Both the position numbers and the translations under genes were made by a program. Positions 51,153-60,380 of a stretch of DNA of 64,000 bases are shown piece after piece (the stretch's first letter is position 1; the number at the start of each line of letters is the position of its first letter). The DNA lies in the NCBI RefSeq assembly GCF_003287495.1, contig NZ_PRLE01000002.1, forward strand, positions 124,001 to 188,000, in the 5' to 3' direction. The notes beneath the pieces were generated by a model. It was not told the DNA's origin. It saw only the letters and a program-made list of their open reading frames with translations, and searched no databases. Source of the stretch: Faecalibacterium prausnitzii (lineage in GTDB: Bacteria; Bacillota; Clostridia; Oscillospirales; Ruminococcaceae).

Positions 51153-51779
51153 ATGCAGAAAAGACGACTTGGAACCATCCTCATCCTGCTGGGAGCGCTG
51201 CTGCTGGCCGGGGCGCTGGGCCTGCTGGGCTACAACCAGTGGGACAATGGCCGCGCCCAGAAAGCGGCGGCACAGGTGCTGGATCAGCTGGAAACGACGC
51301 TGGACGAGCAGGAGAACCATTTGCAGCTTCTGGTGCCCACCCAGGTGGACGACACCGCCCGGGAGATGACCGTTACCGCCATTGATGGTTGGGATTACAT
51401 CGGGTATCTCTCCATCCCGTCCATCGGGCTGGCCCTGCCCGTGATGAGCGAGTGGAGCTATCCGGGCCTCAAAATTGCCCCGGGGCGGTACGCGGGCTCG
51501 GTCTTCACGGACGATCTGGTCATCTGCGGCCACAACTATGCCCGGCATTTCAGTCCTGTCAAGCGGCTGGCGATAGGCACCACGGTGCAGTTTGTGGATA
51601 TGGACGGCCGGGAGTGGGACTACACCGTCTCCAAAGTGGAGACCCTGCAGCCCACCCAGATCGAAGAGATGGTGGGCAAGGCGGACGGCGATGACTGGGA
51701 TCTGACCCTCTTCACCTGTACCACCGGCGGCAGTGCCCGCTGCGCGGTGCGCTGTACCCGGGTGGAGACGGCTTCCTGA
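51153..51779 (+). CDS. Second sortase of the pilus cluster
   Basis: 208 residues with one N-terminal membrane helix (about 7-27) and none at the C-terminus. The sortase triad is present: His in VICGHNYARHF (about 127), Cys in TLFTCTTGG (about 191) and Arg in RCAVRCTR. Lacking the second helix it is unlike a class C enzyme and probably anchors the finished pilus to the wall; the class is not certain. It starts 3 bases after the basal pilin stop with only a weak binding site, suggesting translational coupling. Confidence 0.88.
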   Translation: MQKRRLGTILILLGALLLAGALGLLGYNQWDNGRAQKAAAQVLDQLETTLDEQENHLQLLVPTQVDDTAREMTVTAIDGWDYIGYLSIPSIGLALPVMSEWSYPGLKIAPGRYAGSVFTDDLVICGHNYARHFSPVKRLAIGTTVQFVDMDGREWDYTVSKVETLQPTQIEEMVGKADGDDWDLTLFTCTTGGSARCAVRCTRVETAS

Positions 51780-51814
51780 AGATTCCAAATCGGAATAATT
51801 TATACAGATATTAC

Positions 51815-51850
51815 AAAAAGGCACGCTCTCTTTGGGAGAACGTGCCTTTT
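51815..51850. terminator. Bidirectional terminator, pilus operon / luxS
   Basis: AAAAAGGCACG (51815-51825) with CTCTC pairs with GGAGAA and CGTGCCTTTT, between converging genes. Confidence 0.85.
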
Positions 51851-51878
51851 CCGCATCTTATGTTAGGTTCCGGGGAGA

Positions 51879-52331
51879 TCAGTAGTGCAGCTGGTCAGCG
51901 GTCAGAGCTTCCAACACGGGCAGCATGGCGGCTGCTTCCGCCTTGGCCTTGGGCAGGTCCATATCGCGGTAGTTGCCGCACTCCACCTCACTGGCACCGG
52001 GGACGGCACCCTCAAAAGCGGCCATGAAGCGGAACGAGTCCACGGTCAGGGCCAGCGCCTCGGCGGGGGTCAGGCCCCGGGTGAGCAGGTAAAAGCCGGT
52101 GCGGCAGCCCATGGGGCCGACGTAGATGACGCCGTCCTTGTAGGCGCTGTTCCGCGCGTAGGTGGCAAACAGGTGCTCCAGCGTGTGGGCCGCGCCGGTG
52201 GTCAGGTAATCGCCCTGATTGGGCTTTTTCATCCGGATGTCCCAGGTCAGCACATCGCCGTCCTGGCGGCTCAGGTACATGCCGCGGCCCAGTTTGGTGT
52301 GGTCCACGCAAAAGCTTGCGATCCGTTCCAT
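51879..52331 (-). CDS. luxS: S-ribosylhomocysteine lyase LuxS
   Basis: 150 residues. Cleaves S-ribosylhomocysteine to homocysteine and DPD, the autoinducer-2 precursor. The metal site is complete: HTLEH (His49, His53) and the cysteine of PMGCRTGFY (Cys76). Length is close to the family's 155-160. Separated by 30 bases from pyruvate kinase upstream on the same strand, so it may be co-transcribed with it. Confidence 0.95.
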   Translation of the reverse strand: MERIASFCVDHTKLGRGMYLSRQDGDVLTWDIRMKKPNQGDYLTTGAAHTLEHLFATYARNSAYKDGVIYVGPMGCRTGFYLLTRGLTPAEALALTVDSFRFMAAFEGAVPGASEVECGNYRDMDLPKAKAEAAAMLPVLEALTADQLHY

Positions 52332-52361
52332 TGCTACTTCCTCCCAATCTTTCGGGTAAAA

Positions 52362-54119
52362 TCAGGCCTGCAGGCGCTGCACGCTGCCGTGCGCGCAGTC
52401 CACGGCCACCATCAGGCCATCACGGATGTGGCTGGTAGCACCGGCGGCACCCACGATGGTGGGCTTGAGCAGAGCCTTGCCGGCAATGGCAGCGTGGCTG
52501 TTCAGGCCCGGCTCCTCGACCACGAGGGCGGCGGCGTCACGGACGTAGCTCAGCATCTCGTTGGAGGTGGAGGGCACCACCAGGACCATGCCGGGCTTGA
52601 ACTTGGCCCGCAGCTCGTCCAGGTTGTGGCAGACACAGGCCTTGCCGGTGGCGTTGGCCAGGGCAGAGCCCTCAGGGCCAATGCCCACGCCGGTAGCCAG
52701 GCAGTTGCCGATCATGTGGATCTTGATCATGTTGGTGGTGCCGGACACGCCCACGGGGACGCCGGCGGTGACAACAGCCAGCTCGCCGTCGTGCAGGTAG
52801 CCGTTCTCCTTGGCCAGGCTGGTGGACATCTCGATCAGCTCATCGGTGCTGTGGGCCAGAGCCATCATCAGCGGGGTGATGCCCCAGGAGATGGCCAGCT
52901 GACGCTGCACCTGCTCGTTCATGACGCAGGCAATGATGGGCTGTGCGGGGCGGTACTTGCTCAGCAGGCGGGCGGTGTTGCCGGACTCGGACACCGTGAC
53001 GATGGCGGAAGCGTTGACGTCCTTGGCGGTCAGGCAGGCAGCGTGCGCGGTTGCATCGCTGACGCTGATCTGGCCGTTGCCGGCATCCACCAGACGGTTG
53101 TCGCGGTAGTGCACCTCGTTCTCGGTGCGCTCGGCAATGGCGGACATGGTCTTGAGGGCCTCCACGGGGTAAGCGCCTGCAGCGGTCTCACCGGAAAGCA
53201 TGATGGCAGAGGTGCCGTCGTAGATGGCGTTTGCCACGTCAGAGATCTCGGCACGGGTGGGCCGGGGGTTGACCATCATGCTGTCCAGCATCTGGGTAGC
53301 CGTGACAATGGGCTTGCCAAAGGAGAACGAGCGGTCGATGACGCTCTTCTGGATGCCGGGCAGCTCGGTGAAGTCGATCTCAACGCCCAGGTCGCCACGG
53401 GCAACCATGACGGCGTCGGCGGCGGCCAGGATGCTGTCGATGTTGTTCACGCCCTCGCGGTTCTCGATCTTGGCGATGATGCGGATGTTGGAGTCGTACT
53501 CGTTCAGCAGGTTGCGGATGTCGTACACGTCCTGTGCGGTGCGCACAAAGGAAGCGGCGATGAAATCAAAGCCCTGCTGCACGCCGAAGATGATGTCGTC
53601 GCGGTCGCGCTGGCTCAGGTACGGCATGGAGAGGTGGACGCCGGGCACGTTGACGCCCTTTTTGTTTTTGATCTTGCCGCTGTTCAGCACCTCGCAGGTG
53701 ATGTCGGTGTCGGTCACGTTGGTGATGCGCAGCTTGATGAGGCCGTCGTCCAGCATGATGGTGCCGCCCTCGTGCACATCCTGGGGCAGGTCCTTGTAGG
53801 TGATGGAGCAGATCTCCTTGGTGCCCTCCACCTCACGGGTGGTCAGGGTAAAGGTCTGGCCTGCTTCCAGCATCTCCACGCCGTTCTTGAACTCTTTCAG
53901 GCGGATCTCGGGGCCCTTGGTGTCCAGCAGAGCAGCCACGGGTTTGCCCAGCTCGGCACGGATGGCTTTCAGGTTGTCCAGGCGGCCCTTGTGCTCCTCA
54001 TAGGAGCCGTGGGAAAAGTTGAAACGGGCCACGTTCATGCCGTTGGCGACCAGCTCGCGCAGCACGCCGTCCTTATCGGTGGACGGGCCCAGGGTGCAAA
54101 TGATCTTTGTTTTTCTCAT
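52362..54119 (-). CDS. pyk: Pyruvate kinase with C-terminal PEP-utiliser domain
   Basis: 585 residues, the long Firmicutes form. The barrel domain has MNVARFNFSHG (about 34-44), MVARGDLGVEI and the signature PTRAEISDVANAI (about 290-302); SGETAAGAYP follows. An extra C-terminal domain (about 480-585, EEPGLNSHAAIAGKALLKPTIVGA) resembles the PEP-utilising mobile domain, without evident catalytic use here. GGAGG is 8 bases before the ATG at 54119; the earlier frame start at 54134 is poorer. Confidence 0.96.
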   Translation of the reverse strand: MRKTKIICTLGPSTDKDGVLRELVANGMNVARFNFSHGSYEEHKGRLDNLKAIRAELGKPVAALLDTKGPEIRLKEFKNGVEMLEAGQTFTLTTREVEGTKEICSITYKDLPQDVHEGGTIMLDDGLIKLRITNVTDTDITCEVLNSGKIKNKKGVNVPGVHLSMPYLSQRDRDDIIFGVQQGFDFIAASFVRTAQDVYDIRNLLNEYDSNIRIIAKIENREGVNNIDSILAAADAVMVARGDLGVEIDFTELPGIQKSVIDRSFSFGKPIVTATQMLDSMMVNPRPTRAEISDVANAIYDGTSAIMLSGETAAGAYPVEALKTMSAIAERTENEVHYRDNRLVDAGNGQISVSDATAHAACLTAKDVNASAIVTVSESGNTARLLSKYRPAQPIIACVMNEQVQRQLAISWGITPLMMALAHSTDELIEMSTSLAKENGYLHDGELAVVTAGVPVGVSGTTNMIKIHMIGNCLATGVGIGPEGSALANATGKACVCHNLDELRAKFKPGMVLVVPSTSNEMLSYVRDAAALVVEEPGLNSHAAIAGKALLKPTIVGAAGATSHIRDGLMVAVDCAHGSVQRLQA

Positions 54120-54258
54120 ATAAAGTACCTCCAACTACGTCTCTTCAAATTTCACTCTATCACACAGCGGAAACTACATCCTCCCGCTGCTTCTGGCAGA
54201 GCCAAACTGCCAGGGAAAACGCTTGATGGTTTGTTTGTTCAAAACTCCACCGTCTTAT

Positions 54259-54287
54259 ATTATAAACACTTGGATACAATAGAGCAA
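54259..54287 (-). promoter_or_regulatory. Promoter of pyk
   Basis: Minus strand TTGCTC (54287-54282), 17 bases, TATAAT (54264-54259); a 140-base leader precedes the gene. The gene-free stretch 54120-54528 holds this and the divergent deoB promoter, nothing else evident. Confidence 0.7.
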
Positions 54288-54411
54288 GAAAAATATTTGC
54301 TAAGAAACCCTTAAGATTTTATACCAACCGCCAAAATTGGTTGAGCAGTCGGTTTTGGCCCCTTAAATTTGCTGAAACCATGTCCGAGGGCACGATACTG
54401 CAACAAAAGGC

Positions 54412-54440
54412 TTGCACAAACAGCCAACTGCGCCTATAAT
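54412..54440 (+). promoter_or_regulatory. Promoter of deoB
   Basis: TTGCAC (54412-54417), 17 bases, TATAAT (54435-54440). It excludes the in-frame TTG at 54412 as a start. Confidence 0.75.
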
Positions 54441-54528
54441 AGAGCTAAGAAAAAGTCTCACTTTTTGGGGTGCATGGTGCCCCGGGAGCAGGGACCCGAA
54501 TTTTGAAAAAACGGAGGAACCACTGCAA

Positions 54529-55707
54529 ATGGAAAAGCGTGTTTTTCTGATCGTTCTCGACAGCTTTGGCATTGGCGCGGAGCCGGACGCCCCCGCCTTT
54601 GGCGACGCGGGCACCAACACCCTGGGCGCGATTGCCAAGCACCCCAACTTCCACTGCCCCAACCTGCAAAAGCTGGGCCTGTTCAACATTGACGGCGTGA
54701 CGGCAGGGGAGAAGAGCTCCGCCCCCGAGGGTGCCTTTGCCCGCCTGCAGGAGCAGAGCATGGGCAAGGACACCACCATCGGCCACTGGGAGATCGCCGG
54801 TGTGGTCAGCCCCAAGCCGCTGCCCACGTTCCCGGAGGGCTTCCCCGATGCCCTCATCCAGGAGTTTGAGGAGAAGACCGGCCACAAAGTGCTCTGCAAC
54901 AAGCCCTATTCCGGCACCCAGGTGCTGAAAGATTACGGCGAACAGGCCATGAAAGAGAATGCCCTCATCGTGTACACCAGTGCCGACAGTGTGTTCCAGG
55001 TGGCCGCCAACGAGGAGCTGGTGCCGGTGCACGAGCTCTACCGTTACTGCGAGATCGCCCGTGAGATGCTGAAAGGGGAATACGGCGTGGGCCGTGTCAT
55101 CGCCCGGCCGTTCCTGGGCCACACGGCCGATACGTTCTACCGCACCACCAACCGCCACGACCTGAGCCTCAAGCCGCCCCGCAAGACCATGCTCGACCTG
55201 CTGAAAGACGCCGGCAAGGACGTCATCGCGGTGGGCAAGATCTTTGATATCTTTGATGGCGAGGGCGTCACCGAGAAGATCAAGACCACGGGCAACACCA
55301 ACGGCATTGCCTTTACCAAGGCCCTGCAGACCCGTGATTTCGAGGGCCTGGCGTTCGTCAACCTGGTGGACTTTGATATGCTCTACGGCCACCGCCGCGA
55401 CGTGGCGGGTTACGCTGCCGCCGCCACCGAGTTTGACCACTTCCTGGCCGACTTCATCCCCGGGATGCGGGAGGGCGACCTCCTGATGGTCACCGCCGAC
55501 CACGGCTGCGACCCCTCTTACACCAAGACCACCGACCACACCCGCGAGTATGTGCCCTACCTCATCTGCGGCAAGGGCGTCAAGCCCGGCGTGGATCTGG
55601 GCACCAAGCTCTGCTTTGGCACCATCGCCCACACCATCTGCGATTACCTCGGTGTGGACGCTTCCAGCCTGGACGGCCAGAGCGTGCTGCCGGAGATTTT
55701 GAAGTAA
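54529..55707 (+). CDS. deoB: Phosphopentomutase
   Basis: 392 residues, the DeoB length. Interconverts ribose/deoxyribose 1- and 5-phosphates in nucleoside salvage. Alkaline-phosphatase-fold metal motifs: LIVLDSFGIGAEPDA at the N-terminus, the phospho-threonine loop GKDTTIGHWEI (about 84-94), and the late DHGCDP and DHTREYVPYLI. GGAGG stands 11 bases before the ATG. Single gene; purine nucleoside phosphorylase, which acts just before it in salvage, lies at 63648. Confidence 0.96.
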   Translation: MEKRVFLIVLDSFGIGAEPDAPAFGDAGTNTLGAIAKHPNFHCPNLQKLGLFNIDGVTAGEKSSAPEGAFARLQEQSMGKDTTIGHWEIAGVVSPKPLPTFPEGFPDALIQEFEEKTGHKVLCNKPYSGTQVLKDYGEQAMKENALIVYTSADSVFQVAANEELVPVHELYRYCEIAREMLKGEYGVGRVIARPFLGHTADTFYRTTNRHDLSLKPPRKTMLDLLKDAGKDVIAVGKIFDIFDGEGVTEKIKTTGNTNGIAFTKALQTRDFEGLAFVNLVDFDMLYGHRRDVAGYAAAATEFDHFLADFIPGMREGDLLMVTADHGCDPSYTKTTDHTREYVPYLICGKGVKPGVDLGTKLCFGTIAHTICDYLGVDASSLDGQSVLPEILK

Positions 55708-55723
55708 GCGGATTCGAGAAAAG

Positions 55724-55756
55724 CAAGACCCCCGTTCCGATGGAACGGGGGTCTTG
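55724..55756. terminator. Bidirectional terminator, deoB / LCP gene
   Basis: CAAGACCCCCGTTCC (55724-55738) pairs perfectly with 55742-55756; TTTT follows on the minus strand. Confidence 0.85.
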
Positions 55757-55768
55757 TGATATCCGGGT

Positions 55769-57508
55769 TTATGCAGCGTCGCTGGCAGCGTTGGGATCCG
55801 TGGCCTCCGAAGAGCTGGAGGAGCCAAACAGAGCATCCAGCACCGTGGAAGCGGCCTGATGCAGGGAGGAGGCCGCCTGCTCCAGCTGTTCCTGACTGGG
55901 CATGGAGATGGCGGGGCTTTCGCCGCCCGTCTCGCCGCCCTGCGCAGGCTGGGCCTCGGATTCTGCCGGTGCTTCCGTGGAAGCGCTCTGCTCCCCATCG
56001 GCGGGGGTCTCCGGGGTGGTTTCCCCATCGGCGGGGGTCTCTTCCGGGACACTCTCGGCGGGTTCTTCGACGATCACGCTGTCCGGGGCCTCCTCCGGCA
56101 CGGAGACCGCCGCGTTGGGGTCTGCCGTCGGGGTGTGGACGTCGGTCTTCTCCGGGGTCTGGCTGGTGCTGGTCAGCTTGTCTTCCCCGCCCAGCACAGC
56201 TGCGACAAGGGCTTTTGCCTCGTTGACGGAGTTTTCATCCGGTTTCATGACATAGAGGCTCTGGCCCTTGGCGGAGTAGCACTTGGTGCTCTTGGCACCG
56301 GTACCGGTCACGCTGTAGCTCTGGATATCCCAGCTGGACAGGTCGCTCAGCTGCATCCGGACCAGGGCCGAGATCTGCTCCTGGGACAGGCTGGTCACAA
56401 AGCAGTCCGCCATTGCATCCATCAGCTTGGAAAAGCTCATGAGCAGGGCCGGGGACTTGAGTTTTTCCACCATGGCGTCAATGACTTTCATCTGGTTGAT
56501 GCCGCGCTGGATATCGCCGGTCTTAAAGGCGTGGCGCTCCCGGGCAAAGGCCAGGGCGGATTTGCCGTCCAGATGGTTCCAGCCCTCGGCAAAGGTGGTG
56601 GGGTCGTAGTAGCCGGGGCTGCCCACCGAGGTGAACGCCTGGTCGGAGTAGACATCCACGCCGCCGATCGCGTCGATGATGCTGATGAAGCCTGCAAAGT
56701 TGATGCGGATGTAGTGTTCCACATTTACACCGTAGAGGTTGCCCAGCGTCGCCATGCTGGTCTCCACGCCGTACAGGCCGGCATGGGTCAGCTTATCCTT
56801 GCTGTCGGTGCCCGCCAGGTCTACATAGTAGTCACGCGGGGTGTTGATGAGGGCCACCTGCTTGGTCTCCGGGTTGACCACCGCCAGAATGTTCACGTCG
56901 CTGCGGGCCTTTTCGGTCAGCTCACCGCGGTTGTCCACGCCGCTGAGGTAGACCACGAACGGCTCTTTGGTGATCTTATTGGCTTCCGCGCCGGTGATGA
57001 GGCCGGAGGTGACGTTATCCAGTGCGGCAAGGCCCTGCTGTGCCCAGACACAGCCCACGGCCAGCCCGGCGCAGAGGAAGAGGGAGAACACCCGGGACAC
57101 AGCGCCCGGGGTCTTGTACTCCTGGCAGCGCTTGACCAGCAGCCAGAGCAGCACCAGCAGTGCCGTGATGAGGATGAGATACAGCGCGGGCAGCATCTGG
57201 GTGCGCCACAGCTGCACCAGAGCGCCGACACTTAAAATTGCCTGTAATACCAGCAAAATAACGCCTCGTTTCGGGGTCGATTCGCCCGGAATGGTCATCT
57301 TGTGCTCCCGGGGAGGCTCCGGTGCCTTGTGGGAGGGGGGATTGTTCCGGGGCGGTTTGGGCGGCGGAGACTGGGGCTGGGGCACCTCCGGCGCAAAGAA
57401 CGCCGAGCTGTCCACCTCAATGGTCTTGTCGTCCTCGTGCCGCGCGCCCCGGCGGATGTGCCGGGAAGTATCGTCCGGGTGGGAGGAACGGTCATTTTCA
57501 TCGAACAT
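55769..57508 (-). CDS. LytR-CpsA-Psr family wall-polymer ligase
   Basis: 579 residues. A cytosolic Pro/charged N-terminus (1-80) is followed by two or three membrane helices (about 85-165), then the LCP domain (about 190-420), which transfers lipid-linked glycopolymers to peptidoglycan. Conserved arginines and aspartate sit in INTPRDYYVDL, KLTHAGLYG and FARERHAFKTGDIQRGINQM. The last 130 residues are an acidic, Pro/Ser/Thr/Glu low-complexity tail of unusual length. The ATG at 57508 follows AAGGAG. It ends the nadE-NusG II-LCP series of genes on this strand. Confidence 0.9.
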   Translation of the reverse strand: MFDENDRSSHPDDTSRHIRRGARHEDDKTIEVDSSAFFAPEVPQPQSPPPKPPRNNPPSHKAPEPPREHKMTIPGESTPKRGVILLVLQAILSVGALVQLWRTQMLPALYLILITALLVLLWLLVKRCQEYKTPGAVSRVFSLFLCAGLAVGCVWAQQGLAALDNVTSGLITGAEANKITKEPFVVYLSGVDNRGELTEKARSDVNILAVVNPETKQVALINTPRDYYVDLAGTDSKDKLTHAGLYGVETSMATLGNLYGVNVEHYIRINFAGFISIIDAIGGVDVYSDQAFTSVGSPGYYDPTTFAEGWNHLDGKSALAFARERHAFKTGDIQRGINQMKVIDAMVEKLKSPALLMSFSKLMDAMADCFVTSLSQEQISALVRMQLSDLSSWDIQSYSVTGTGAKSTKCYSAKGQSLYVMKPDENSVNEAKALVAAVLGGEDKLTSTSQTPEKTDVHTPTADPNAAVSVPEEAPDSVIVEEPAESVPEETPADGETTPETPADGEQSASTEAPAESEAQPAQGGETGGESPAISMPSQEQLEQAASSLHQAASTVLDALFGSSSSSEATDPNAASDAA

Positions 57509-57545
57509 GAGAATACTCTCCTTTGACAGTGTGCCTGGCCATGGG

Positions 57546-57902
57546 TCAGGACACGGGAACAATGGTCAGCACGGCGCGGGCCGGCAGACAGGTCGCGGTC
57601 TGGTCTTCTTCCCGCAGCCAGCCGTAATGCTCACAGATGTGGTCCGGGCAGGGGGAGTCCACAAAGCGGGCGGCTCCGTCCTGCACCTGAATGTGCACGG
57701 TCAGGTAGCCGGTGTCCACATCGTAGGTGGCATCCTTGGTCAGCGGGAGATCCAGCACCGTGTTGGCGTCGCCGTAGGTCAGGGCAGCGGCTAAGGCCGC
57801 TGCACCCGTGCGGTGGGCGGCCCGCCAGGCAAACCACCCGCCTGCGATTCCAAGAACCACGACGGCAAAGATCAGATTGATGAGAAGCTGTTTGTGTTTC
57901 AT
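57546..57902 (-). CDS. NusG domain II-containing exported protein
   Basis: 118 residues. One N-terminal membrane helix (about 7-25), then a domain outside the membrane with the NusG-II family pattern: ARFVDSPCPDHICEHYGWL, then CLPARAVLTIV. The two cysteines of CPDHIC and the later one are conserved in this family, often found near lipid or electron-transport genes. Its function is unknown to me. Starts 6 bases after the nadE stop and ends 37 bases before the LCP start, so it lies inside an operon. Confidence 0.85.
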   Translation of the reverse strand: MKHKQLLINLIFAVVVLGIAGGWFAWRAAHRTGAAALAAALTYGDANTVLDLPLTKDATYDVDTGYLTVHIQVQDGAARFVDSPCPDHICEHYGWLREEDQTATCLPARAVLTIVPVS

Positions 57903-57908
57903 GAACTG

Positions 57909-59846
57909 TTATCCAATGTTGTCGTTGAGCGGGATCTGCTCCAGTTCGGCCAGCCAGAGGGCAGCTGCCGCGTCGCTGGGCATCCGCCAGTCGCCGCGAG
58001 GCGAGAGGGTCACGCTGCCCACCTTGGGGCCGTCCGGCAGGCAGCTGCGCTTGAACTGCTGGACAAAGAACCGCCAGTAGAAGTTGCGCAGCCACTTGTA
58101 CAGCACGCTGTCCGGGTACTCGGCACGGCCTGCAAAGGCGGCCTTTGCCAGCCGGAAAATCTTGGCCGGGCCAAAGCCGAAGCGGAGCACATGGTAGAGG
58201 TAGAAATCATGGAGCTCATAGGGGCCAACCAGATCTTCCGTCTTCTGCGCGATCTCGCCGTTGTCCTTGGCGGGGAGCAGCTCCGGGGAGACCGGCGTGT
58301 CCAGAATGTCCAGCAGCACGGTCTTGAGCGCTTCGGAGGCGGCAATGTCAGCCTCGTACTGCACCAGATGGCGCACCAGCGTTTTGGGCACGCCCGCGTT
58401 GACGCCGTACATGCTCATGTGGTCGCCGTTGTAGGTGGCCCAGCCCAGGGCCAGCTCTGAGAGGTCGCCGGTGCCCACCACGAGGCCGCCGGTACGGTTG
58501 GCAAGGTCCATCAGCTCCAGAGTGCGAACGCGGGCCTGACCGTTTTCAAAGGTCACGTCCAGCACGCTCTCATCCTGCCCGATGTCGGCAAAATGGCTGT
58601 GGACGGTATTGGCAATGTCGATCTCCTGGAACGAGACGTTCAGCTCGTCGCACAGAATCTCGGCATTGCTGCGGGTGCGGTGAGTGGTGCCGAAGCAGGG
58701 CATGGTTACGGCCCGCACGTCGGTGGTGGGGCGGCCCAGCTGCTTCATGGCACGCACGGCCACCAGCAGGGCCAGGCAGCTGTCCAACCCGCCCGAAATG
58801 CCGATGACGGCGGTCTTGGCGTGGGCATGATCCAGCCGCTTGGCAAGGCCGTCAGCCTGCATTTTCAAAATCAGCTCACAGCGCTCGGCCCGCAGCTGCT
58901 GGTTGTGGGGCACGAACGGGGTGGGGTCCACCCAGCGGGTCAGCACCGTCTCAGTGAGGGGCAGGCTGAACTCCACCGTGGTGTAGCCGTCTGCAGCGGG
59001 CTCAAAGCTGGTGTTGCGGGCCCGCTCACTCTCCATCCGCTGGCAGTCCAGCTCGGTCTCGGCGTAACCGCCCGCAAAAGGCTTCGTTTCAGAGAGGAGA
59101 GTGCCGTTCTCGGCAATGAGGTCATGGCCGGCAAACACCATGTCCTGGGTGCTCTCACCGTGGCCGGCAGAGGCGTAGAGGTAGCCGCAGAGCAGGCGGG
59201 CGGACTGGTTGGACACCAGTGCCCGGCGGTACTCGGCTTTGCCCACCGTCTCATCGCTGGCCGAAAGGTTGGCGATGACGGTGGCCCCGGCCAGCGCGTG
59301 GAACGTGGAGGGCGGCAGAGCGCTCCACAGATCCTCACAGATCTCCACGCCCAGCACAAAGCTGGGCATCTCGCGGCAGCGGAAGAGCAGGGAGGTGCCA
59401 AAGGGCACCTGCTGGCCGCAGACGGCAATCATTTCCACCTCGGTGCTGCCCGGGGTGAACTGGCGCTTTTCGTAAAATTCGCCGTAGTTGGGCAGGTAGG
59501 TCTTGGGCACCAGGCCCAGCAGCTGGCCCTTGCAGAGGACAGCGGCGCAGTTGTACAGTTTGCCCCGTACCAGCAGCGGCAGGCCCACCAGAGCCACCAT
59601 GTCCAGCTCTTTGCTGGCGTCCAGAACGCTCTGCAGTCCGGTCAGCGCTCCCTGCTGGAGGGTGCGCTGCAAAAACAGGTCGCCGCAGGTGTAGCCCGTG
59701 AGGCAGAACTCAGGGAAGACCGCCAGCTTGACGCCCCGGCCCGCGGCCTCGCGCAGCTGGGCGATGATCTGCTGGGTGTTATACACGCAGTCCGCCACCC
59801 GCAGGGCGGGGGAAAGGGCTGCGGCTTTCAAAAAACCATCTTTCAT
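57909..59846 (-). CDS. nadE: Glutamine-dependent NAD+ synthase
   Basis: 645 residues, the two-domain form. The N-terminal nitrilase domain (about 1-290) releases ammonia from glutamine and shows the Glu (FPEFCLTGYT), Lys (PKTYLPNYGEFYE) and Cys (GVEICEDLW) triad. The C-terminal synthetase domain has the PP-loop GISGGLDSCLALL (about 350-362) for adenylating deamido-NAD. It starts at ATG 59846; the binding site is weak. First gene of the operon with the NusG-II and LCP genes. Confidence 0.95.
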   Translation of the reverse strand: MKDGFLKAAALSPALRVADCVYNTQQIIAQLREAAGRGVKLAVFPEFCLTGYTCGDLFLQRTLQQGALTGLQSVLDASKELDMVALVGLPLLVRGKLYNCAAVLCKGQLLGLVPKTYLPNYGEFYEKRQFTPGSTEVEMIAVCGQQVPFGTSLLFRCREMPSFVLGVEICEDLWSALPPSTFHALAGATVIANLSASDETVGKAEYRRALVSNQSARLLCGYLYASAGHGESTQDMVFAGHDLIAENGTLLSETKPFAGGYAETELDCQRMESERARNTSFEPAADGYTTVEFSLPLTETVLTRWVDPTPFVPHNQQLRAERCELILKMQADGLAKRLDHAHAKTAVIGISGGLDSCLALLVAVRAMKQLGRPTTDVRAVTMPCFGTTHRTRSNAEILCDELNVSFQEIDIANTVHSHFADIGQDESVLDVTFENGQARVRTLELMDLANRTGGLVVGTGDLSELALGWATYNGDHMSMYGVNAGVPKTLVRHLVQYEADIAASEALKTVLLDILDTPVSPELLPAKDNGEIAQKTEDLVGPYELHDFYLYHVLRFGFGPAKIFRLAKAAFAGRAEYPDSVLYKWLRNFYWRFFVQQFKRSCLPDGPKVGSVTLSPRGDWRMPSDAAAALWLAELEQIPLNDNIG

Positions 59847-59980
59847 CGGAGGATTTCACATCCTGTCTGTTTTGATCAAAAAACCAGGAGCAGGGCCCCG
59901 GGTTCGTGCTCATAGTATACCACAATCTGCCCCAAACGAAAAGTGACAGTTGGGAAACAGGCGGAAAAACTTGCAAAAAC

Positions 59981-60009
59981 AAAAAGAGCCGCCGCGTTGC
60001 CGCGGCAGC
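59981..60009 (-). terminator. Terminator of rnpB
   Basis: Minus strand GCTGCCGCG (60009-60001) pairs with CGCGGCGGC (59996-59988) around GCAA, a tetraloop, then TCTTTTTG. Confidence 0.85.
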
Positions 60010-60020
60010 CCCCAAAGCCA

Positions 60021-60376
60021 TAAAAGTGGAAAACGAGATAGACCGTAAGCCGGGTTCTGTATTAAACGACGATCTGTCTAGACCTGCCATTGCTGACAGG
60101 TTCGTGCCGCCTTCGGGACACGCGAGCAGCGCTATCCGTCCCATATAGGCGTTGCTTCCGGTAGGGTTTACAAAGCCGCATGGTCACCCATGCGCTGGTG
60201 AGCTCTTACCTCGCCGTTTCATCCTTACCGCATTGCTGCGGCGGTTTGTTTTCTGTTGCACTTTCCCTAAGGTCACCCTCGGCTGCCGTTAGCAGTTACC
60301 GTGCTCTGTGAGGCCCGGACTTTCCTCAGAGCGGTCAAAGCCGCCCCGCCGCCGTATGTTCCACTCGTTTTCCGCT
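60021..60376 (-). ncRNA. rnpB: RNase P RNA, bacterial class A
   Basis: The catalytic RNA that matures tRNA 5' ends. Read on the minus strand it holds the conserved core near the 5' end GAGGAAAGTCCGGGC (about 60332-60318), the GGGTGACC and GTAAACCC region, and the 3' core ACAGAACCCGGCTTA. The P1 helix pairs CGGAAAACGAG at the 5' end with CTCGTTTTCC at the 3' end. Exact ends are set by the promoter -10 at 60381 and this pairing, so they may be off by a few bases. Confidence 0.95.
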
Positions 60377-60380
60377 CCCT

